Positions 47,181 to 57,825 of a stretch of DNA of 64,000 bases are shown here, in pieces. The DNA comes from Lepidodermella squamata (Eukaryota; Gastrotricha): positions 2,418,001-2,482,000 of the forward strand of contig JBLDXI010000024.1 of assembly GCA_047495785.1 (NCBI GenBank), given 5' to 3'. Every line of letters begins with the position of its first letter. Position 1 is the first letter of the stretch. The translations under genes were made by a program, and so were the position numbers. Below the pieces are notes generated by a model. That model saw nothing but the letters and a program-made list of their open reading frames with translations, was not told the origin of the DNA and ran no database searches.

Positions 47181-49517
47181 ATGGGAATCAGTCGGGAACA
47201 GCTTTTACTTCTCGCTGTGATTCATTCCTTAAATTACGTAGAAGTGGCTTCAAAAAAGGCACACGATAATTTGACGATGCTGGTGCTTATCACGAAAACT
47301 GGCAATAATCCACGCGATGGTCGATTCTGCCGCGAAGCGGTCGAGATCGTCCTTGACAACGTAAACGCCCGCGACGACATTTTAACCGGCTATAATTTGG
47401 TTGCTCAATACCAAGACGAAGCCGCAAATGGGGACCAAAGCCCACGCCGCGTAATTGAGTTTTTTGAGAGCCAACAACTGACGAAATCTCCAGTGATGGT
47501 TGGACCATTCTTCGGTGGAGGTTGCCAGCGCATGGTTCCAATTTTGCCATACTACAACGCAATCACTGTTTCGATGGGTTGTGCCTCGCCGATATTCTCG
47601 AATCGAAAGACCTATGGCTCGCTGTATCGATCTCGAATCAGCGCTGAAATGGTGATATATCCTCGACTGAAGTTCATCATTGAAGTAGGCAAGTGGAAAA
47701 AGATTGCTTTATTGACCATGGCATCGAATTTCAACGATATATCTGTGGCCAATGCATTCTGGCTTGCAGCAGAGGCAGCCGGGGTTAGTGTAGCTTGGTT
47801 CGACAGTGTAGCTGAAATCACTGAATCAACGATTCTTTCGTTTCAACAAAGCGGACTTCGCATTTTTGTCCTCGAAACTACTCAGGTACCTAATATCGTC
47901 AAAATCCTATGCTTGGCATACAAACTCGGCGTTACTGGCCAGCGCTACGTTTTCATTGGACAGTCAAGTGCTTATACTGATCCGGAAACTTTAGCTCTAA
48001 GTGATGGGTGTACTTCTAGAGATGTTTTGAAAGCCCAACTGTCTCGAACGTATTTTATGGGAATCGACAATGTGGCGATGGCGAATTACGGTTCGACGAT
48101 GCTCGGCTACGACTTGAATGGTTTTGAGCAGATTTTCGACCAGAGAACGCTTGCTTCGAGGACTTCGGACTACGACTTCAGACATCGATGCCATGACGCT
48201 GCTCTCCAGGCTGTTTTGACGCTAAATGCAAGTCTAGAAAAAGGCCTGCACAAATCTGCAGCATCTGTTGATTACATTGGGCTTCGAGTGGGTCGTGAGA
48301 AATTTTCATCAAGATCAGAAATGGACGATGAGCCTCAATCTATTTGTAAATGGCGACCCAAAGGCTATCAATGCCTCTACCGTGTTTACCATCGACCTGA
48401 GAAGGACGTAAACAATCTGACTAATTACGATTTAGTATATCTTGAGTCCGAGGCAGATGTTAAATGGCCGAGAGAGTCCATTTTGTTCGAGCGTCGTGTA
48501 TTGGAAATGCCGTTTTCTGTTTTCATATCAGTCGCATCCGTCGCAATTTTATGTCTGCCTTTGAAACTTTTCGCTCTGGTTGCAAATGTGAAGCTACGAA
48601 ATAATGATGCCATTGTTGCGTCTGACCCATTCCGTCGAATTCTTCAATTAGTCGCAGCTATAACTATTGAAATTGGTAGTATTCTCTGCGCTATAGAAGA
48701 GGCTGAAAGTTTGATATTTTGTTACCTCCGTCCCTTTATCTTAGTTGCAGGACTGAGCTTTCTCCACGGCTTGGAAGTTGCGAAATGCTGGGTTGCAAAA
48801 AACACTTCGAGTGACTCGAGAAGAAGTAATGCAAAGTCAAGCATTTCCTGTACCACCCAACGACCCGGTGCTAAAATCTCTGCTGCTGATGAAAACAGGA
48901 TTTCACCTAAATCTGAGAGTTTATTGAGCAGGATGATTCGAAGAAAGCCAGCAGTTTTCTTAACTATCTCGGCTAGCTTATTCTCTCTGTTGAACTTTAT
49001 CATAACCGCGGTTTGGGTTAGTTTCGAAACTGTCTCCATCAGCGATATTGAGACAGATTTCAGCCAAGATTACGATGAGGATAGTGATACAGTATTTGAA
49101 ACTTCCGCCCAGATCTGCCATACAACAAACCAAACCTATTGGATGACTGTCCTTGCCGTTTTGAACCTTGCCATTCTTCTCTTTGGCACATTCTTGGCCT
49201 ATAGCTTGGGTAAAACCGAGAATAAGGACCAGTTGAAACCTGTGCCGATTCCACGAGCTGATTCAACAGCAGCAGCTGATGCTAAAACGTTGATGGTGCA
49301 TTCGAAAGAGAATCTCGACATCAAATTGGTGAGATTCTGTATCTTTAGCGGCGCTCCGTTGTTTGTCGCCTGTTTGTTGGTAGTTGCTGTTGTGGGGCAG
49401 ATGTCTCCTATATCGCCCCTGATCGTCATCGCGATCTTTGGGATAGTGGTGTCTGAAAGCAGGAGTGGAATACTGTTTCTGCCGATGATCGAGTTGTACT
49501 GGCGAAATTGGAAATGA
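47181..49517 (+). CDS. GABA-B-like class C GPCR, tandem copy 1
   Basis: Intronless, 778 residues. A signal peptide leads to a Venus-flytrap domain with LVLITKTGNNPRDGRFC, VGPFFGGGCQRMVP, VSMGCASPIFSNRKTYGSLY and VGKWKKIALLT. These blocks correspond to the lobe I binding region of GABA-B receptors (the S/G-S-S-P-x-L-S-x-R-x-x-y pattern). HRCHDAALQAVLTLNASLEKG precedes the membrane part. TM3 begins at a conserved Cys followed by LRPFILVAGLSFLHG. No Cys-rich linker and no recognisable cytoplasmic coiled coil; the tail after TM7 is very short (YWRNWK), unlike vertebrate GABA-B subunits. It would act as a plasma-membrane receptor coupled to G proteins if functional. Confidence 0.75.
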   Translation: MGISREQLLLLAVIHSLNYVEVASKKAHDNLTMLVLITKTGNNPRDGRFCREAVEIVLDNVNARDDILTGYNLVAQYQDEAANGDQSPRRVIEFFESQQLTKSPVMVGPFFGGGCQRMVPILPYYNAITVSMGCASPIFSNRKTYGSLYRSRISAEMVIYPRLKFIIEVGKWKKIALLTMASNFNDISVANAFWLAAEAAGVSVAWFDSVAEITESTILSFQQSGLRIFVLETTQVPNIVKILCLAYKLGVTGQRYVFIGQSSAYTDPETLALSDGCTSRDVLKAQLSRTYFMGIDNVAMANYGSTMLGYDLNGFEQIFDQRTLASRTSDYDFRHRCHDAALQAVLTLNASLEKGLHKSAASVDYIGLRVGREKFSSRSEMDDEPQSICKWRPKGYQCLYRVYHRPEKDVNNLTNYDLVYLESEADVKWPRESILFERRVLEMPFSVFISVASVAILCLPLKLFALVANVKLRNNDAIVASDPFRRILQLVAAITIEIGSILCAIEEAESLIFCYLRPFILVAGLSFLHGLEVAKCWVAKNTSSDSRRSNAKSSISCTTQRPGAKISAADENRISPKSESLLSRMIRRKPAVFLTISASLFSLLNFIITAVWVSFETVSISDIETDFSQDYDEDSDTVFETSAQICHTTNQTYWMTVLAVLNLAILLFGTFLAYSLGKTENKDQLKPVPIPRADSTAAADAKTLMVHSKENLDIKLVRFCIFSGAPLFVACLLVVAVVGQMSPISPLIVIAIFGIVVSESRSGILFLPMIELYWRNWK

Positions 49518-50281
49518 GCGACTCCTGAATGCATGTTTTCCCACAATATGTACTAAATTTCAATTTCTGCATAATAAATTCCCTAAGAAAAGCAATTTTC
49601 TTCAGACACAGGCAGTATTTTACCATTAGATTTTTCATCCTGAACGTTAAGGATAGAATATAAAATATGATTCTCTCATAGCGGATTTTAGTATTTAAAG
49701 TGTTTCGAAAAATAAAACCGGTTGAAACTACGACTTTGTAGCAAGGCTACGAAAAGCTTTAAAGCCCTGAATGTCTCAACCAGCCGCATTTAGTTTCATA
49801 CAGTTAGTTAGTATAGTTTATCATATAGTTTTGATCAGCGCTTGATTATTGCTTTTTCATGCCATTTCAAAGATTTTAAGATCAATTGCTCGATATCTGT
49901 GAATCTGTAGCCGATACCCGATACTAGCGCACCTTATTTAAAAATAGGGTAAACTGAAACTGAAACCGTGAAACACCCCCGGAATATTCGGAAGTCATGA
50001 AGTCATGAAATCATCTCTCCACCCGCTTTCATCAGCTAATTTGCTCGCCTTAATGTCGGAGTAAGCGATGCGGGCTGATGACGTTTGTCGATTGAAAAAG
50101 AGACATTGAATCCTGTAGGTAAACATGCATTCCGAGAGGTCCTCTCCATTAGCCATTAGCAGAAATCAGACTGGATATCATCATCCAATTATGTTTAAGA
50201 TCTTGACACTCTGAACGTAGGAGTTCCACATGAATAAAGGGAAAGATATGACGCGAAAAGCCTCATTCATCGCTAGTTAAG
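49518..50281. other. Intergenic spacer between receptor copies
   Basis: No coding exon or RNA gene seen. No convincing TATA motif close to the next ATG. Confidence 0.35.
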
Positions 50282-52594
50282 ATGGCAAGTATCTGCCGTT
50301 TAACCTTTCACTACGCCACGTTCTTATCCCTGTTTTTTGCACCAGCAAACGCCCAAAAGTCAACAAATCTGACGATGCTGGTGCTAGTCACTAAAACAGG
50401 CAATAATCCACGCGACGGTCGATTCTGTCGCGAATCGGTCGAGATTGTCCTTGATAAAGTGAATGGCCGAAACGACATATTACCCCGGTATAACTTGGTG
50501 GCTCAATACCAAGACGAAGCCGCTAACGGAGAGCAAAGCCCTCGCCGCGTGGTCGAGTTTTTCGAAAATCAACAACTGCCTAAATCTCCGGTGATGGTAG
50601 GACCGCTTTTCGCTTTGGGTTGCCAACGTATGGTCCCCATCTTGCCGAACTATAATGCTATCACAGTTTCGATGGGCTGTGCAGCGCCAATCTTCTCGAA
50701 CCGGAAAACCTACGGCTCGTTGTACAGGTCAAGAATCAGCTCTGAAATGACGATATATCCTCGACTGAAGTTCATCACTGATGTTGGCGGATGGCGAAAG
50801 ATTGCATTATTGACATCGGCGACAAGCGTTAACGACTTCACGGTTGCTAACGCATTTTCACTAGTGGCTGAGAGCGCCGGGGTGAATATTGCTTGGTTTG
50901 ACGCCATCACTGACGTAAATGAAGCTACTGTTACTTCATTCAAGAATAGCGGACTACGTGTCCTTGTCGTCGACATAGGCCAGATACCATTGGTAATCAA
51001 AACTCTTTGCCTGGCGTTCAAACTCGGCGTTTCGGGTGATCGATATGTATTCATAGGAACAACGAGTTCTTATACGGATCCCGATACATCCCCATTAACT
51101 GATGGATGTGCCAGCAGGGATGATCTAAAATCGCAATTGTCTCGAACTTACTTTATTGGGATTGACAATAGTGCAGTTGCGAATTACGGCGCAACTATTT
51201 TGGGTTACGACTTGGACGGATTTGAGAATATTTTTGATCGAAGGTCGAATGCTTCAAGAGCGTTTGATTACGACTTCCGACATCGCTGCCATGATGCAGC
51301 TCTCCAAGCTGTTTTGACGCTGAATGCTAGTCTCGAAAAAGGTCTAAACGAAGCCGCAGCCACTGTCGATTACATCGGGCTGCGTGTTGGGCGATTGAAA
51401 TTCTCATCACGTACAGAAATGGACGATGAGCCTCAGTCTATTTGTAAATGGCAAGCTTATTCGGGTTACAACTGTCTCTACCGGGTACACCACCAACTTG
51501 GCAGAGATGTGAAAGATCCAAATACTTACTACATGGTACCGATTGGATCAAACCTGAATCTCAAGTTGCCGAAGGATTCTATCACGTACATTAGTCGATA
51601 CCTGAAGATGCCCCGATGGTTGCTTATCGCAGTAGCCGTTTTAACAGCTATTGGCATGCCACTGAAGATGTTTGCTTTGGCGGCAAATATTAAACTACGA
51701 AGAGATGTGGAGATTGCACCAACTGATGCTTTTCGCAGGATATTTCAAATTATAGCTTCGATTTTTGTTGACATTGCCGCCCTCCTTTGCGCTGCCGATG
51801 AATCTGAAAATGTCCCGATCTGCTACCTCCGGCCACTATTCCTCGTTACAGGATTGAGCTTTCTTCACGGCCTCGAAGTTGCGAAATGTTGGGTATCGAA
51901 AACAATATCTACTGATTCCTCAAGGCTCGTCGTCAACTTCAATTTACCTAATTCCACATTTCGACCTGGAATCAAAATCTATCCAACAACAATTGTTGAC
52001 CGGAGAACCATGAAAGCGTTGAAAAAGGGGAGTATCCTGGCTGAAAGATTCAGGAAGATGCCCCAGTTATGCACAGTTATTCTAGCGATTTTATTCTCAC
52101 TTTTAAATATTATCATCACCGTAATTTGGCTTAGCTATGAAAATGTTTCCGTTAAGACCATGGAATCTGAGCTGTTCTATGACGAGGAGAGTGACACGAT
52201 TGTTGCGACGTTTGCACGAATCTGCCAAACAACTAACCAAATTTACTGGTTGATTGTTCCAGTTATTCTCAACGTCATCTTACTCCTTTTCGGGTTATTC
52301 TTAGCCTACAGCCTGGGTGAAATCGAGAATCATGATCAATCGACAGTTACAAGAGCAGCGCGCATGAAGCCAGAGGCGAAGCTCGACATGAAATCGGTGA
52401 GATTTAGCATATTCTGTGGGACGCCGTTATTCGTTGCCGGTTTGCTGGTGGTAACAGCTGCGGGACAAATCTCCCCTATGTCACCCATCATTGTCATCTC
52501 GATCTTTGCAGTCTTGATATCTCAATGCAGATCCGCAATTCTTTTTGTCCCGATGGCTAAGCCTTACTGGCGGAAGATCTTTAAAAGAGCGTAA
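50282..52594 (+). CDS. GABA-B-like class C GPCR, tandem copy 2
   Basis: Intronless, 770 residues. The signal peptide ends near APANA. The extracellular blocks repeat copy 1 almost word for word: MLVLVTKTGNNPRDGRFC, VGPLFALGCQRMVP, VSMGCAAPIFSNRKTYGSLY, and HRCHDAALQAVLTLNASLEKG before SSRTEMDDEPQSICKW. Seven spans follow; TM3 contains CYLRPLFLVTGLSFLHG. It is closer to copy 3 than to copy 1 in the membrane part (for example FLVTGLS and a VKTMESE loop), suggesting a stepwise tandem duplication. No stops or frame breaks, so likely functional. The short C-terminal tail ends in a basic FKRA. Confidence 0.75.
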   Translation: MASICRLTFHYATFLSLFFAPANAQKSTNLTMLVLVTKTGNNPRDGRFCRESVEIVLDKVNGRNDILPRYNLVAQYQDEAANGEQSPRRVVEFFENQQLPKSPVMVGPLFALGCQRMVPILPNYNAITVSMGCAAPIFSNRKTYGSLYRSRISSEMTIYPRLKFITDVGGWRKIALLTSATSVNDFTVANAFSLVAESAGVNIAWFDAITDVNEATVTSFKNSGLRVLVVDIGQIPLVIKTLCLAFKLGVSGDRYVFIGTTSSYTDPDTSPLTDGCASRDDLKSQLSRTYFIGIDNSAVANYGATILGYDLDGFENIFDRRSNASRAFDYDFRHRCHDAALQAVLTLNASLEKGLNEAAATVDYIGLRVGRLKFSSRTEMDDEPQSICKWQAYSGYNCLYRVHHQLGRDVKDPNTYYMVPIGSNLNLKLPKDSITYISRYLKMPRWLLIAVAVLTAIGMPLKMFALAANIKLRRDVEIAPTDAFRRIFQIIASIFVDIAALLCAADESENVPICYLRPLFLVTGLSFLHGLEVAKCWVSKTISTDSSRLVVNFNLPNSTFRPGIKIYPTTIVDRRTMKALKKGSILAERFRKMPQLCTVILAILFSLLNIIITVIWLSYENVSVKTMESELFYDEESDTIVATFARICQTTNQIYWLIVPVILNVILLLFGLFLAYSLGEIENHDQSTVTRAARMKPEAKLDMKSVRFSIFCGTPLFVAGLLVVTAAGQISPMSPIIVISIFAVLISQCRSAILFVPMAKPYWRKIFKRA

Positions 52595-53451
52595 TCGGCT
52601 GATAATTATGTTGCTCCCCAGTTGAGTTTGACCCGTGACATCATCATATTTTTGTACATCTTAAAGTTTCTTTTATTTTGCTTTTTAACGCTAATTAAAA
52701 AATCGAAACCCTGATAACTTTGCTGAAAACAAGTTTTCTTGTCAGCGTTATCATGTCTAATTGGATTGCTTTACCCTAGAAGGAAGCAACAATTTTAGGG
52801 TATAATCAATGTCACGTGATTGCTATTTTTAATTCTACAGCTGAAACTGTCGGAATCTTATTTTAAAATAGCGTTAATGATCAATTTGCTAATTTGTAAC
52901 CGCTCGACCATGCGAAAAAAACCAGCAAAAAAATAGGCGGTCTTTGCCCTCAAACACGCATGACTGCATAGTCACCCTATAATGTAGCGGAACCAGAACA
53001 ACAATCATAAAACCTGCCGTTGGCGAAACAGAATGTCTCGATGACCTATCTCGAGAGAACCTTTATTCAAGACGGAGATGAGGCGTATGAGGTTCACACA
53101 ATCTTATATCTTCAATCTTAGGGCTCGCCTGGTACATTCATCAGGGTCTCAACTGAAACTGGAACGCTCGCCCCAGAACTCTCGGAAACCCTTAGAACAC
53201 GCAGCTCATGGAATGTGAATAATCCGGGAAAATCACGTTTTGTCTTCTCGCCACCCCCTTTTAATAACTACTAATTCTCTTGAGTTGCTGTCTACGTCAT
53301 TGAGAATGAAGACACGACAACAAGATGAGGGGTGACGATGTTTTCTATCCAGATGTAGGTTAAAAGCATTTCGAGATATTAAGATATTACGATATTAATT
53401 AAAATTTAATCACGTTGATATATTGACGCCTCGGCAGAGTGAGATCCGCAT
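52595..53451. other. Intergenic spacer between receptor copies
   Basis: About 0.9 kb with no exon or repeat I can support; a TATA box lies at its right edge. Confidence 0.35.
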
Positions 53452-53460
53452 TATAAAAAG
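53452..53460 (+). promoter_or_regulatory. TATA box of GABA-B-like receptor, tandem copy 3
   Basis: TATAAAAAG lies 57 bp upstream of the ATG at 53509. Confidence 0.5.
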
Positions 53461-53508
53461 GAAGATGAGGGGTCATATTTGCATAGAACAAAATTATCAT
53501 CTGCTAGA

Positions 53509-55836
53509 ATGACAATTGAAATGATTCTAAAATTTTTGATCTTTTTATATCTGTTTCGCTCCCGATCAAGCGCGATGAAGTCACAGAACTTGACGATGTT
53601 GGTGCTTATCAGTAAAACAGGCAACATGCCCCGCGATGGTCGCTTCTGCCGCGAATCGGTCGAGATTGTCCTTGACGAGGTAAACGGTCGAAATGACATA
53701 TTACCTGGGTATAACTTGGTAGCGCAATATCAAGACGAGGCTACAAATGGGGATCAAAGCCCTCGCCGTTTAGTCGAGTTTTTCGAAAACACGGCGCTGC
53801 TCAAATCCCCAGTGGTTGTTGGGCCCTTGTTCGCTGGAGGTTGCCAACGTATGGTGCCAATTTTACCATATTACAACGCCATTACTGTTTCTATGGGCTG
53901 CGGTTCGTCGATATTCTTGAACCGGAAAATCTACGGCTCCTTGTATCGATCTCGAATCAGCGCTGAGATGGCGGTGTATCCTCGGCTCAAATTCATCTTA
54001 GAAGTTGGGAAGTGGCAGAAGGTCGCATTGCTAACTTCTGCAACAACTTTCATCGACTTTTCCGTTGCCAATTCATTCTGGCTAACAGCGGAAGGAGCCG
54101 GAATCGATGTCGCTTGGTTTGACGCCGTGGTCGATGTTACTGAAGCGACCATCCTATCATTCAAGAAAAGCGGACTACGTGTTGTTATTCTTGACATAAG
54201 CAATGTACAGTTGATTGTCAAAGCTCTTTGCCTGGCGTTCAAAAACGGCATTTCAGGCGATCGTTATGTTTTCATAGCTTCATCAAGCTCAACCTATCCT
54301 GATCCGGAAACATCGCCACTATCTGATGGGTGTACAAGTAAAGCCGATCTGAGTAGCCAACTTTCTCGAATGTATTTTATCGGAATAGAAAATAGTGCAA
54401 CAGCTAATTACGGCACAACAATTCTGGGATATGACTTGGACGGATTCGAGAAGATTTTCGACCAACGAACCAATTCTTCAAGAACATCGGATTACGATTT
54501 CCGACATCGATGCCATGACGCGGCTCTCCAAGCTGTTTTGACCCTGAATTCAAGTCTTGAAAGAGGTTTACAGGAATCTGCGGCCTCAGTCGATTACATC
54601 GGAATACGTGTTGGCCGGCTGAAATTTTCATCACGAACAGAAATGGACGATGAGCCTCAGTCTATTTGTAGATGGCAAGCCTCGGGATTTAAATGCCTAT
54701 ATCGAATCTATCACTCGGCTGGTAAGGATGTCAGAGATCTTAAGAATTACTATATGTTACAAATCGGGTCCAATGCGGATGTTCCCAAGTTGCCAAGAGA
54801 TTCGATCATGTACCTTAGCTGCTATTTGACGATGCCTCAGTCACTGCTTATGGCAGTAGGAATTCTAACAGCTCTAGGCCTACCATTAAAGATGTTCGCT
54901 ATTGCCGCAAATATCAAACTTCGACACGATAGGGAGATTATAGATGCTTACCGCCGCATATTTCAAATTATAGCTTTGAGTGTTGTTGACATTGCTGCCC
55001 TCCTTTGTGCCGCTGATGAATCTGGAAATTTCCCGCTCTGCTACCTTCGACCACTATTCCTCGTTACAGGATTGAGCTTGCTCCACGGTCTCGAAGTTGC
55101 GAAATGTTGGGTATCACATACTATATCTGCTTATTCAAGAATCCCGACCATTCTTGCAAACCCAACTATGTCTTACACAACTACCCGACCGGGAATGAAA
55201 ATCCACCATCCTCCTCGAAAAATTGTGAAAGCGCCGAAGAAGAAGAGCATCCTGACGGATTTATTCATGAGGAAGCCGAAATTATGCGCTATCGTTATAG
55301 CGATTTCGTTCTGTATATTAAACACTTTCATCGTCACAGTTTGGCTTAGCTATGAAAATGTTTACGTTAAGACCATGGAATCTGAACAATTCTACGACGA
55401 GGAGAATGACACGGTTATTGCGACGTTTGCAAAAGTCTGCCAGTCGACTAATCAAACTTACTGGTTGATTGCTCCGGTTGTTCTCAACGTTATCATGCTC
55501 CTATTTGGGCTATTCTTGGCCTACAGTTTGAGTGAACATGAGAATCACGATCACGATCATGATCTCTCGATATTTGCAATAATTACCGCACACGTTTCAC
55601 GCGCTACATTAGAGGAAAGGCTAGATCTGAAATCGGTGAGATTTTGCATTTTTTGCGGGGCTCCGTTATTCGTCGCGGCTCTGCTATTGGTGACGGCGGT
55701 TGGGACCATCTCTCCCATGTCGCCAATGATTGTTATTTCGATCTTTGCAGTCTTGATATCTCAGAGCAAAGCTGCAATCCTTTTCGGGCCTGTGGCTAAG
55801 CTTTATTGGCAAAAAATCGTCAAAATGCCTGGTTAA
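53509..55836 (+). CDS. GABA-B-like class C GPCR, tandem copy 3
   Basis: Intronless, 775 residues from the ATG at 53509 (the frame opens earlier at a TTG, before the TATA-defined start region). The signal peptide is short (MILKFLIFLYLFRSRSSA). The Venus-flytrap domain has LVLISKTGNMPRDGRFC, VGPLFAGGCQRMVP and VSMGCGSSIFLNRKIYGSLY; here the usual S-P of the binding loop is S-S. The membrane part has CYLRPLFLVTGLSLLHG in TM3. The TM5-TM6 loop carries a His/Asp-rich stretch (ENHDHDHDLS) not present in copies 1 and 2, a possible metal-binding or merely expanded microsatellite-like segment. Frame intact throughout. Confidence 0.75.
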   Translation: MTIEMILKFLIFLYLFRSRSSAMKSQNLTMLVLISKTGNMPRDGRFCRESVEIVLDEVNGRNDILPGYNLVAQYQDEATNGDQSPRRLVEFFENTALLKSPVVVGPLFAGGCQRMVPILPYYNAITVSMGCGSSIFLNRKIYGSLYRSRISAEMAVYPRLKFILEVGKWQKVALLTSATTFIDFSVANSFWLTAEGAGIDVAWFDAVVDVTEATILSFKKSGLRVVILDISNVQLIVKALCLAFKNGISGDRYVFIASSSSTYPDPETSPLSDGCTSKADLSSQLSRMYFIGIENSATANYGTTILGYDLDGFEKIFDQRTNSSRTSDYDFRHRCHDAALQAVLTLNSSLERGLQESAASVDYIGIRVGRLKFSSRTEMDDEPQSICRWQASGFKCLYRIYHSAGKDVRDLKNYYMLQIGSNADVPKLPRDSIMYLSCYLTMPQSLLMAVGILTALGLPLKMFAIAANIKLRHDREIIDAYRRIFQIIALSVVDIAALLCAADESGNFPLCYLRPLFLVTGLSLLHGLEVAKCWVSHTISAYSRIPTILANPTMSYTTTRPGMKIHHPPRKIVKAPKKKSILTDLFMRKPKLCAIVIAISFCILNTFIVTVWLSYENVYVKTMESEQFYDEENDTVIATFAKVCQSTNQTYWLIAPVVLNVIMLLFGLFLAYSLSEHENHDHDHDLSIFAIITAHVSRATLEERLDLKSVRFCIFCGAPLFVAALLLVTAVGTISPMSPMIVISIFAVLISQSKAAILFGPVAKLYWQKIVKMPG

Positions 55837-56257
55837 TTCGATAATTCTCTGTGCTGGAGTAAAAATGATGAAGTAATGTGTACAATTTGTGCTATCCTTA
55901 ACTATTTTTTCACGCAATTTCCTCACTTTGTCTGCGCGGATCGGTCTTTGCCTGTGGAGATTTCCCTTTTCCTCAATCCGTTTCGTCAGCAGGCCCCTAT
56001 TTTGTACACTACTTAGTCTAATTAGAAGACTGACTTTAAAGCGTGGTCGATTCGATAATTTGGATTAAAATAACTATCGGACGTGTTTACGATTTCATTT
56101 CAGCCCTTCAACATGTGAGAGTATCTTATTTCGACAAGTCATACGTGATATTCTTAACCCGACAAAATGCTCCAATGAAAGATCTGTTTTATTTACCGAA
56201 ATTAAATCTGGCTTGGTTGGTTTCTCTAAAGCGCGGCTATGCCAGGTGGATTTTAAA
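55837..56257. other. Convergent intergenic region
   Basis: Between the last receptor (plus) and the cyclase (minus). No gene seen. Confidence 0.35.
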
Positions 56258-57825
56258 TTAAATAAACAATATTAGCACGGGTAGTAGTACAAGGCATAGT
56301 CTCGTCAAAGGCATGATATCCCTCGGTGCATTCGCAGTGGGACCTTTGTAGTCACTCCTCAAACCCTCGGTATGCGCAAATATCGCAACAGGTGCTCCTG
56401 TGCCGCCTTGAATACGCAGATGAACAAAAAGGCAAGAGCTGACGGGGTTCATATGAGTTTCCTTGTCCAAATTTGGCAAACGATCCACTACAGCGACATT
56501 TTCGATTCCGATAGCGTTGCCTCGCGCCAGGGCGATGTGACTTTGCAGGCTTCTGATACCGTTAGAACCGTCTAAGCTCATTGTATCAATTCCCAGACCA
56601 ATAATTTTACGGTCCTATGTTCAAAAACACTTAAAGAATATGCTCACTTGAAGACTCAAAATCAGTACCTGAACCAGCCATTTAGTGGCATCGGGGTCAA
56701 TCCCCATGAAGCGGATGTTGCCTTTCGCATCAACGCCCAAGTAATCATCAACATTGAGCCATTTTCGGTTGTTATGTGTGTCAACAAAAACGAACGACCC
56801 CTCAGGAATCCGCCTACCCGCTTTTTGCTCCCATTCAATGAAAACGCTAGCTCCGATAAGCATGTTCCAAGTCGTGTTGTAGAGATGAACCCTGATGCAT
56901 GGCACGAAAGTTCGGTCAGGCGGGACGGTCTCAGCTGTAAATCCGTTGTCAAGAAGATGGTAAGGCGCTTCGATGTGAGTGCCGTAATGCTCGTTGAAAT
57001 TTATCTCGCCTTCCGCATGGTTTATCTCCGGTTTTTGGTAACCGGGGTGAAGAGGGATGTTACCAACGAAGTCGTGATTCAGTATCTCGAGACGACGAAC
57101 TGGTGTCCTGGCGCATCTCAGACTCCCATGGCCATGGTCGACAAGAATCAGATTAGCCAGTAGAGGTAAATCCCTCGTATTTCGGGATAATATTTCGAAT
57201 AACAGTATATACCCGGTGTATTGAGCCGATTCCTGAGGCAAAAGTTCGTGGTAGGCGAGATTTTTTATTATCATAATTTCCTTCTTCAAAAGCCGCTCCT
57301 CGAGTTGCATTGGTAGGGATTGGCCGAGGAATGTTCCGATAATGACGATTGAACGGCCAAGTAGCTCGATTAAATCCTCATCCATGTCAATGACAGGCTG
57401 AGCAAAAATAATGATAGTCCATTGCTCCCGAATATGCATCCAACTGACGTTTGATCTTGTCATATTGGCAGGATTGTCGGCGTAGTAGAACGCTGGTACG
57501 CATCCCTTTGCTGAAAATGGCAAAATGTCATCCTAAAACAGCAAAAAATCTTTTAGTGTATAATTAAGGAGGTTGAGCAAACTCTTACGTAACGTATAAC
57601 TGTTAAGTTGGATTTCTTGAGATTTGCGATGATGTAATTTGTTTTCACGCGTAAATTGTTGCCCAGGTCGATAGTTTTGTCAGTTTGGTCGGTAATGTTG
57701 ACATAGGGCCCAGGTCGAATAACCTGGCCTAGTTCGATCACTTGCGGGAGGGAAAGTGACCAAACATTATGCCAGAAGATTGAGATGGATTGAGCTTTGA
57801 TCAACAGCAAAAACCATGAGGCCAT
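56258..57825 (-). CDS. Cyclase/kynurenine-formamidase-type hydrolase with possible GPI tail
   Basis: Exons on minus: 57825-57599, 57532-56669 and 56614-56258; about 482 residues. The hallmark metal-binding motif HxGTHxDxPxH is present as HYGTHIEAPYH, with Glu replacing Asp. Flanking blocks also fit the cyclase family (PF04199): GNIPLHPGYQKPEI before it, then GIDTMSLDG and GGTGAPVAIFAHTEG near the C-terminus. The enzyme probably hydrolyses an amide or lactone using a divalent metal; the substrate is unknown. The protein ends in PLTRLCLVLLPVLILFI, consistent with a GPI signal or a C-terminal anchor. About 200 residues precede the catalytic motif that typical family members (about 260 residues in total) lack. 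I do not recognise that extension. Confidence 0.75.
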
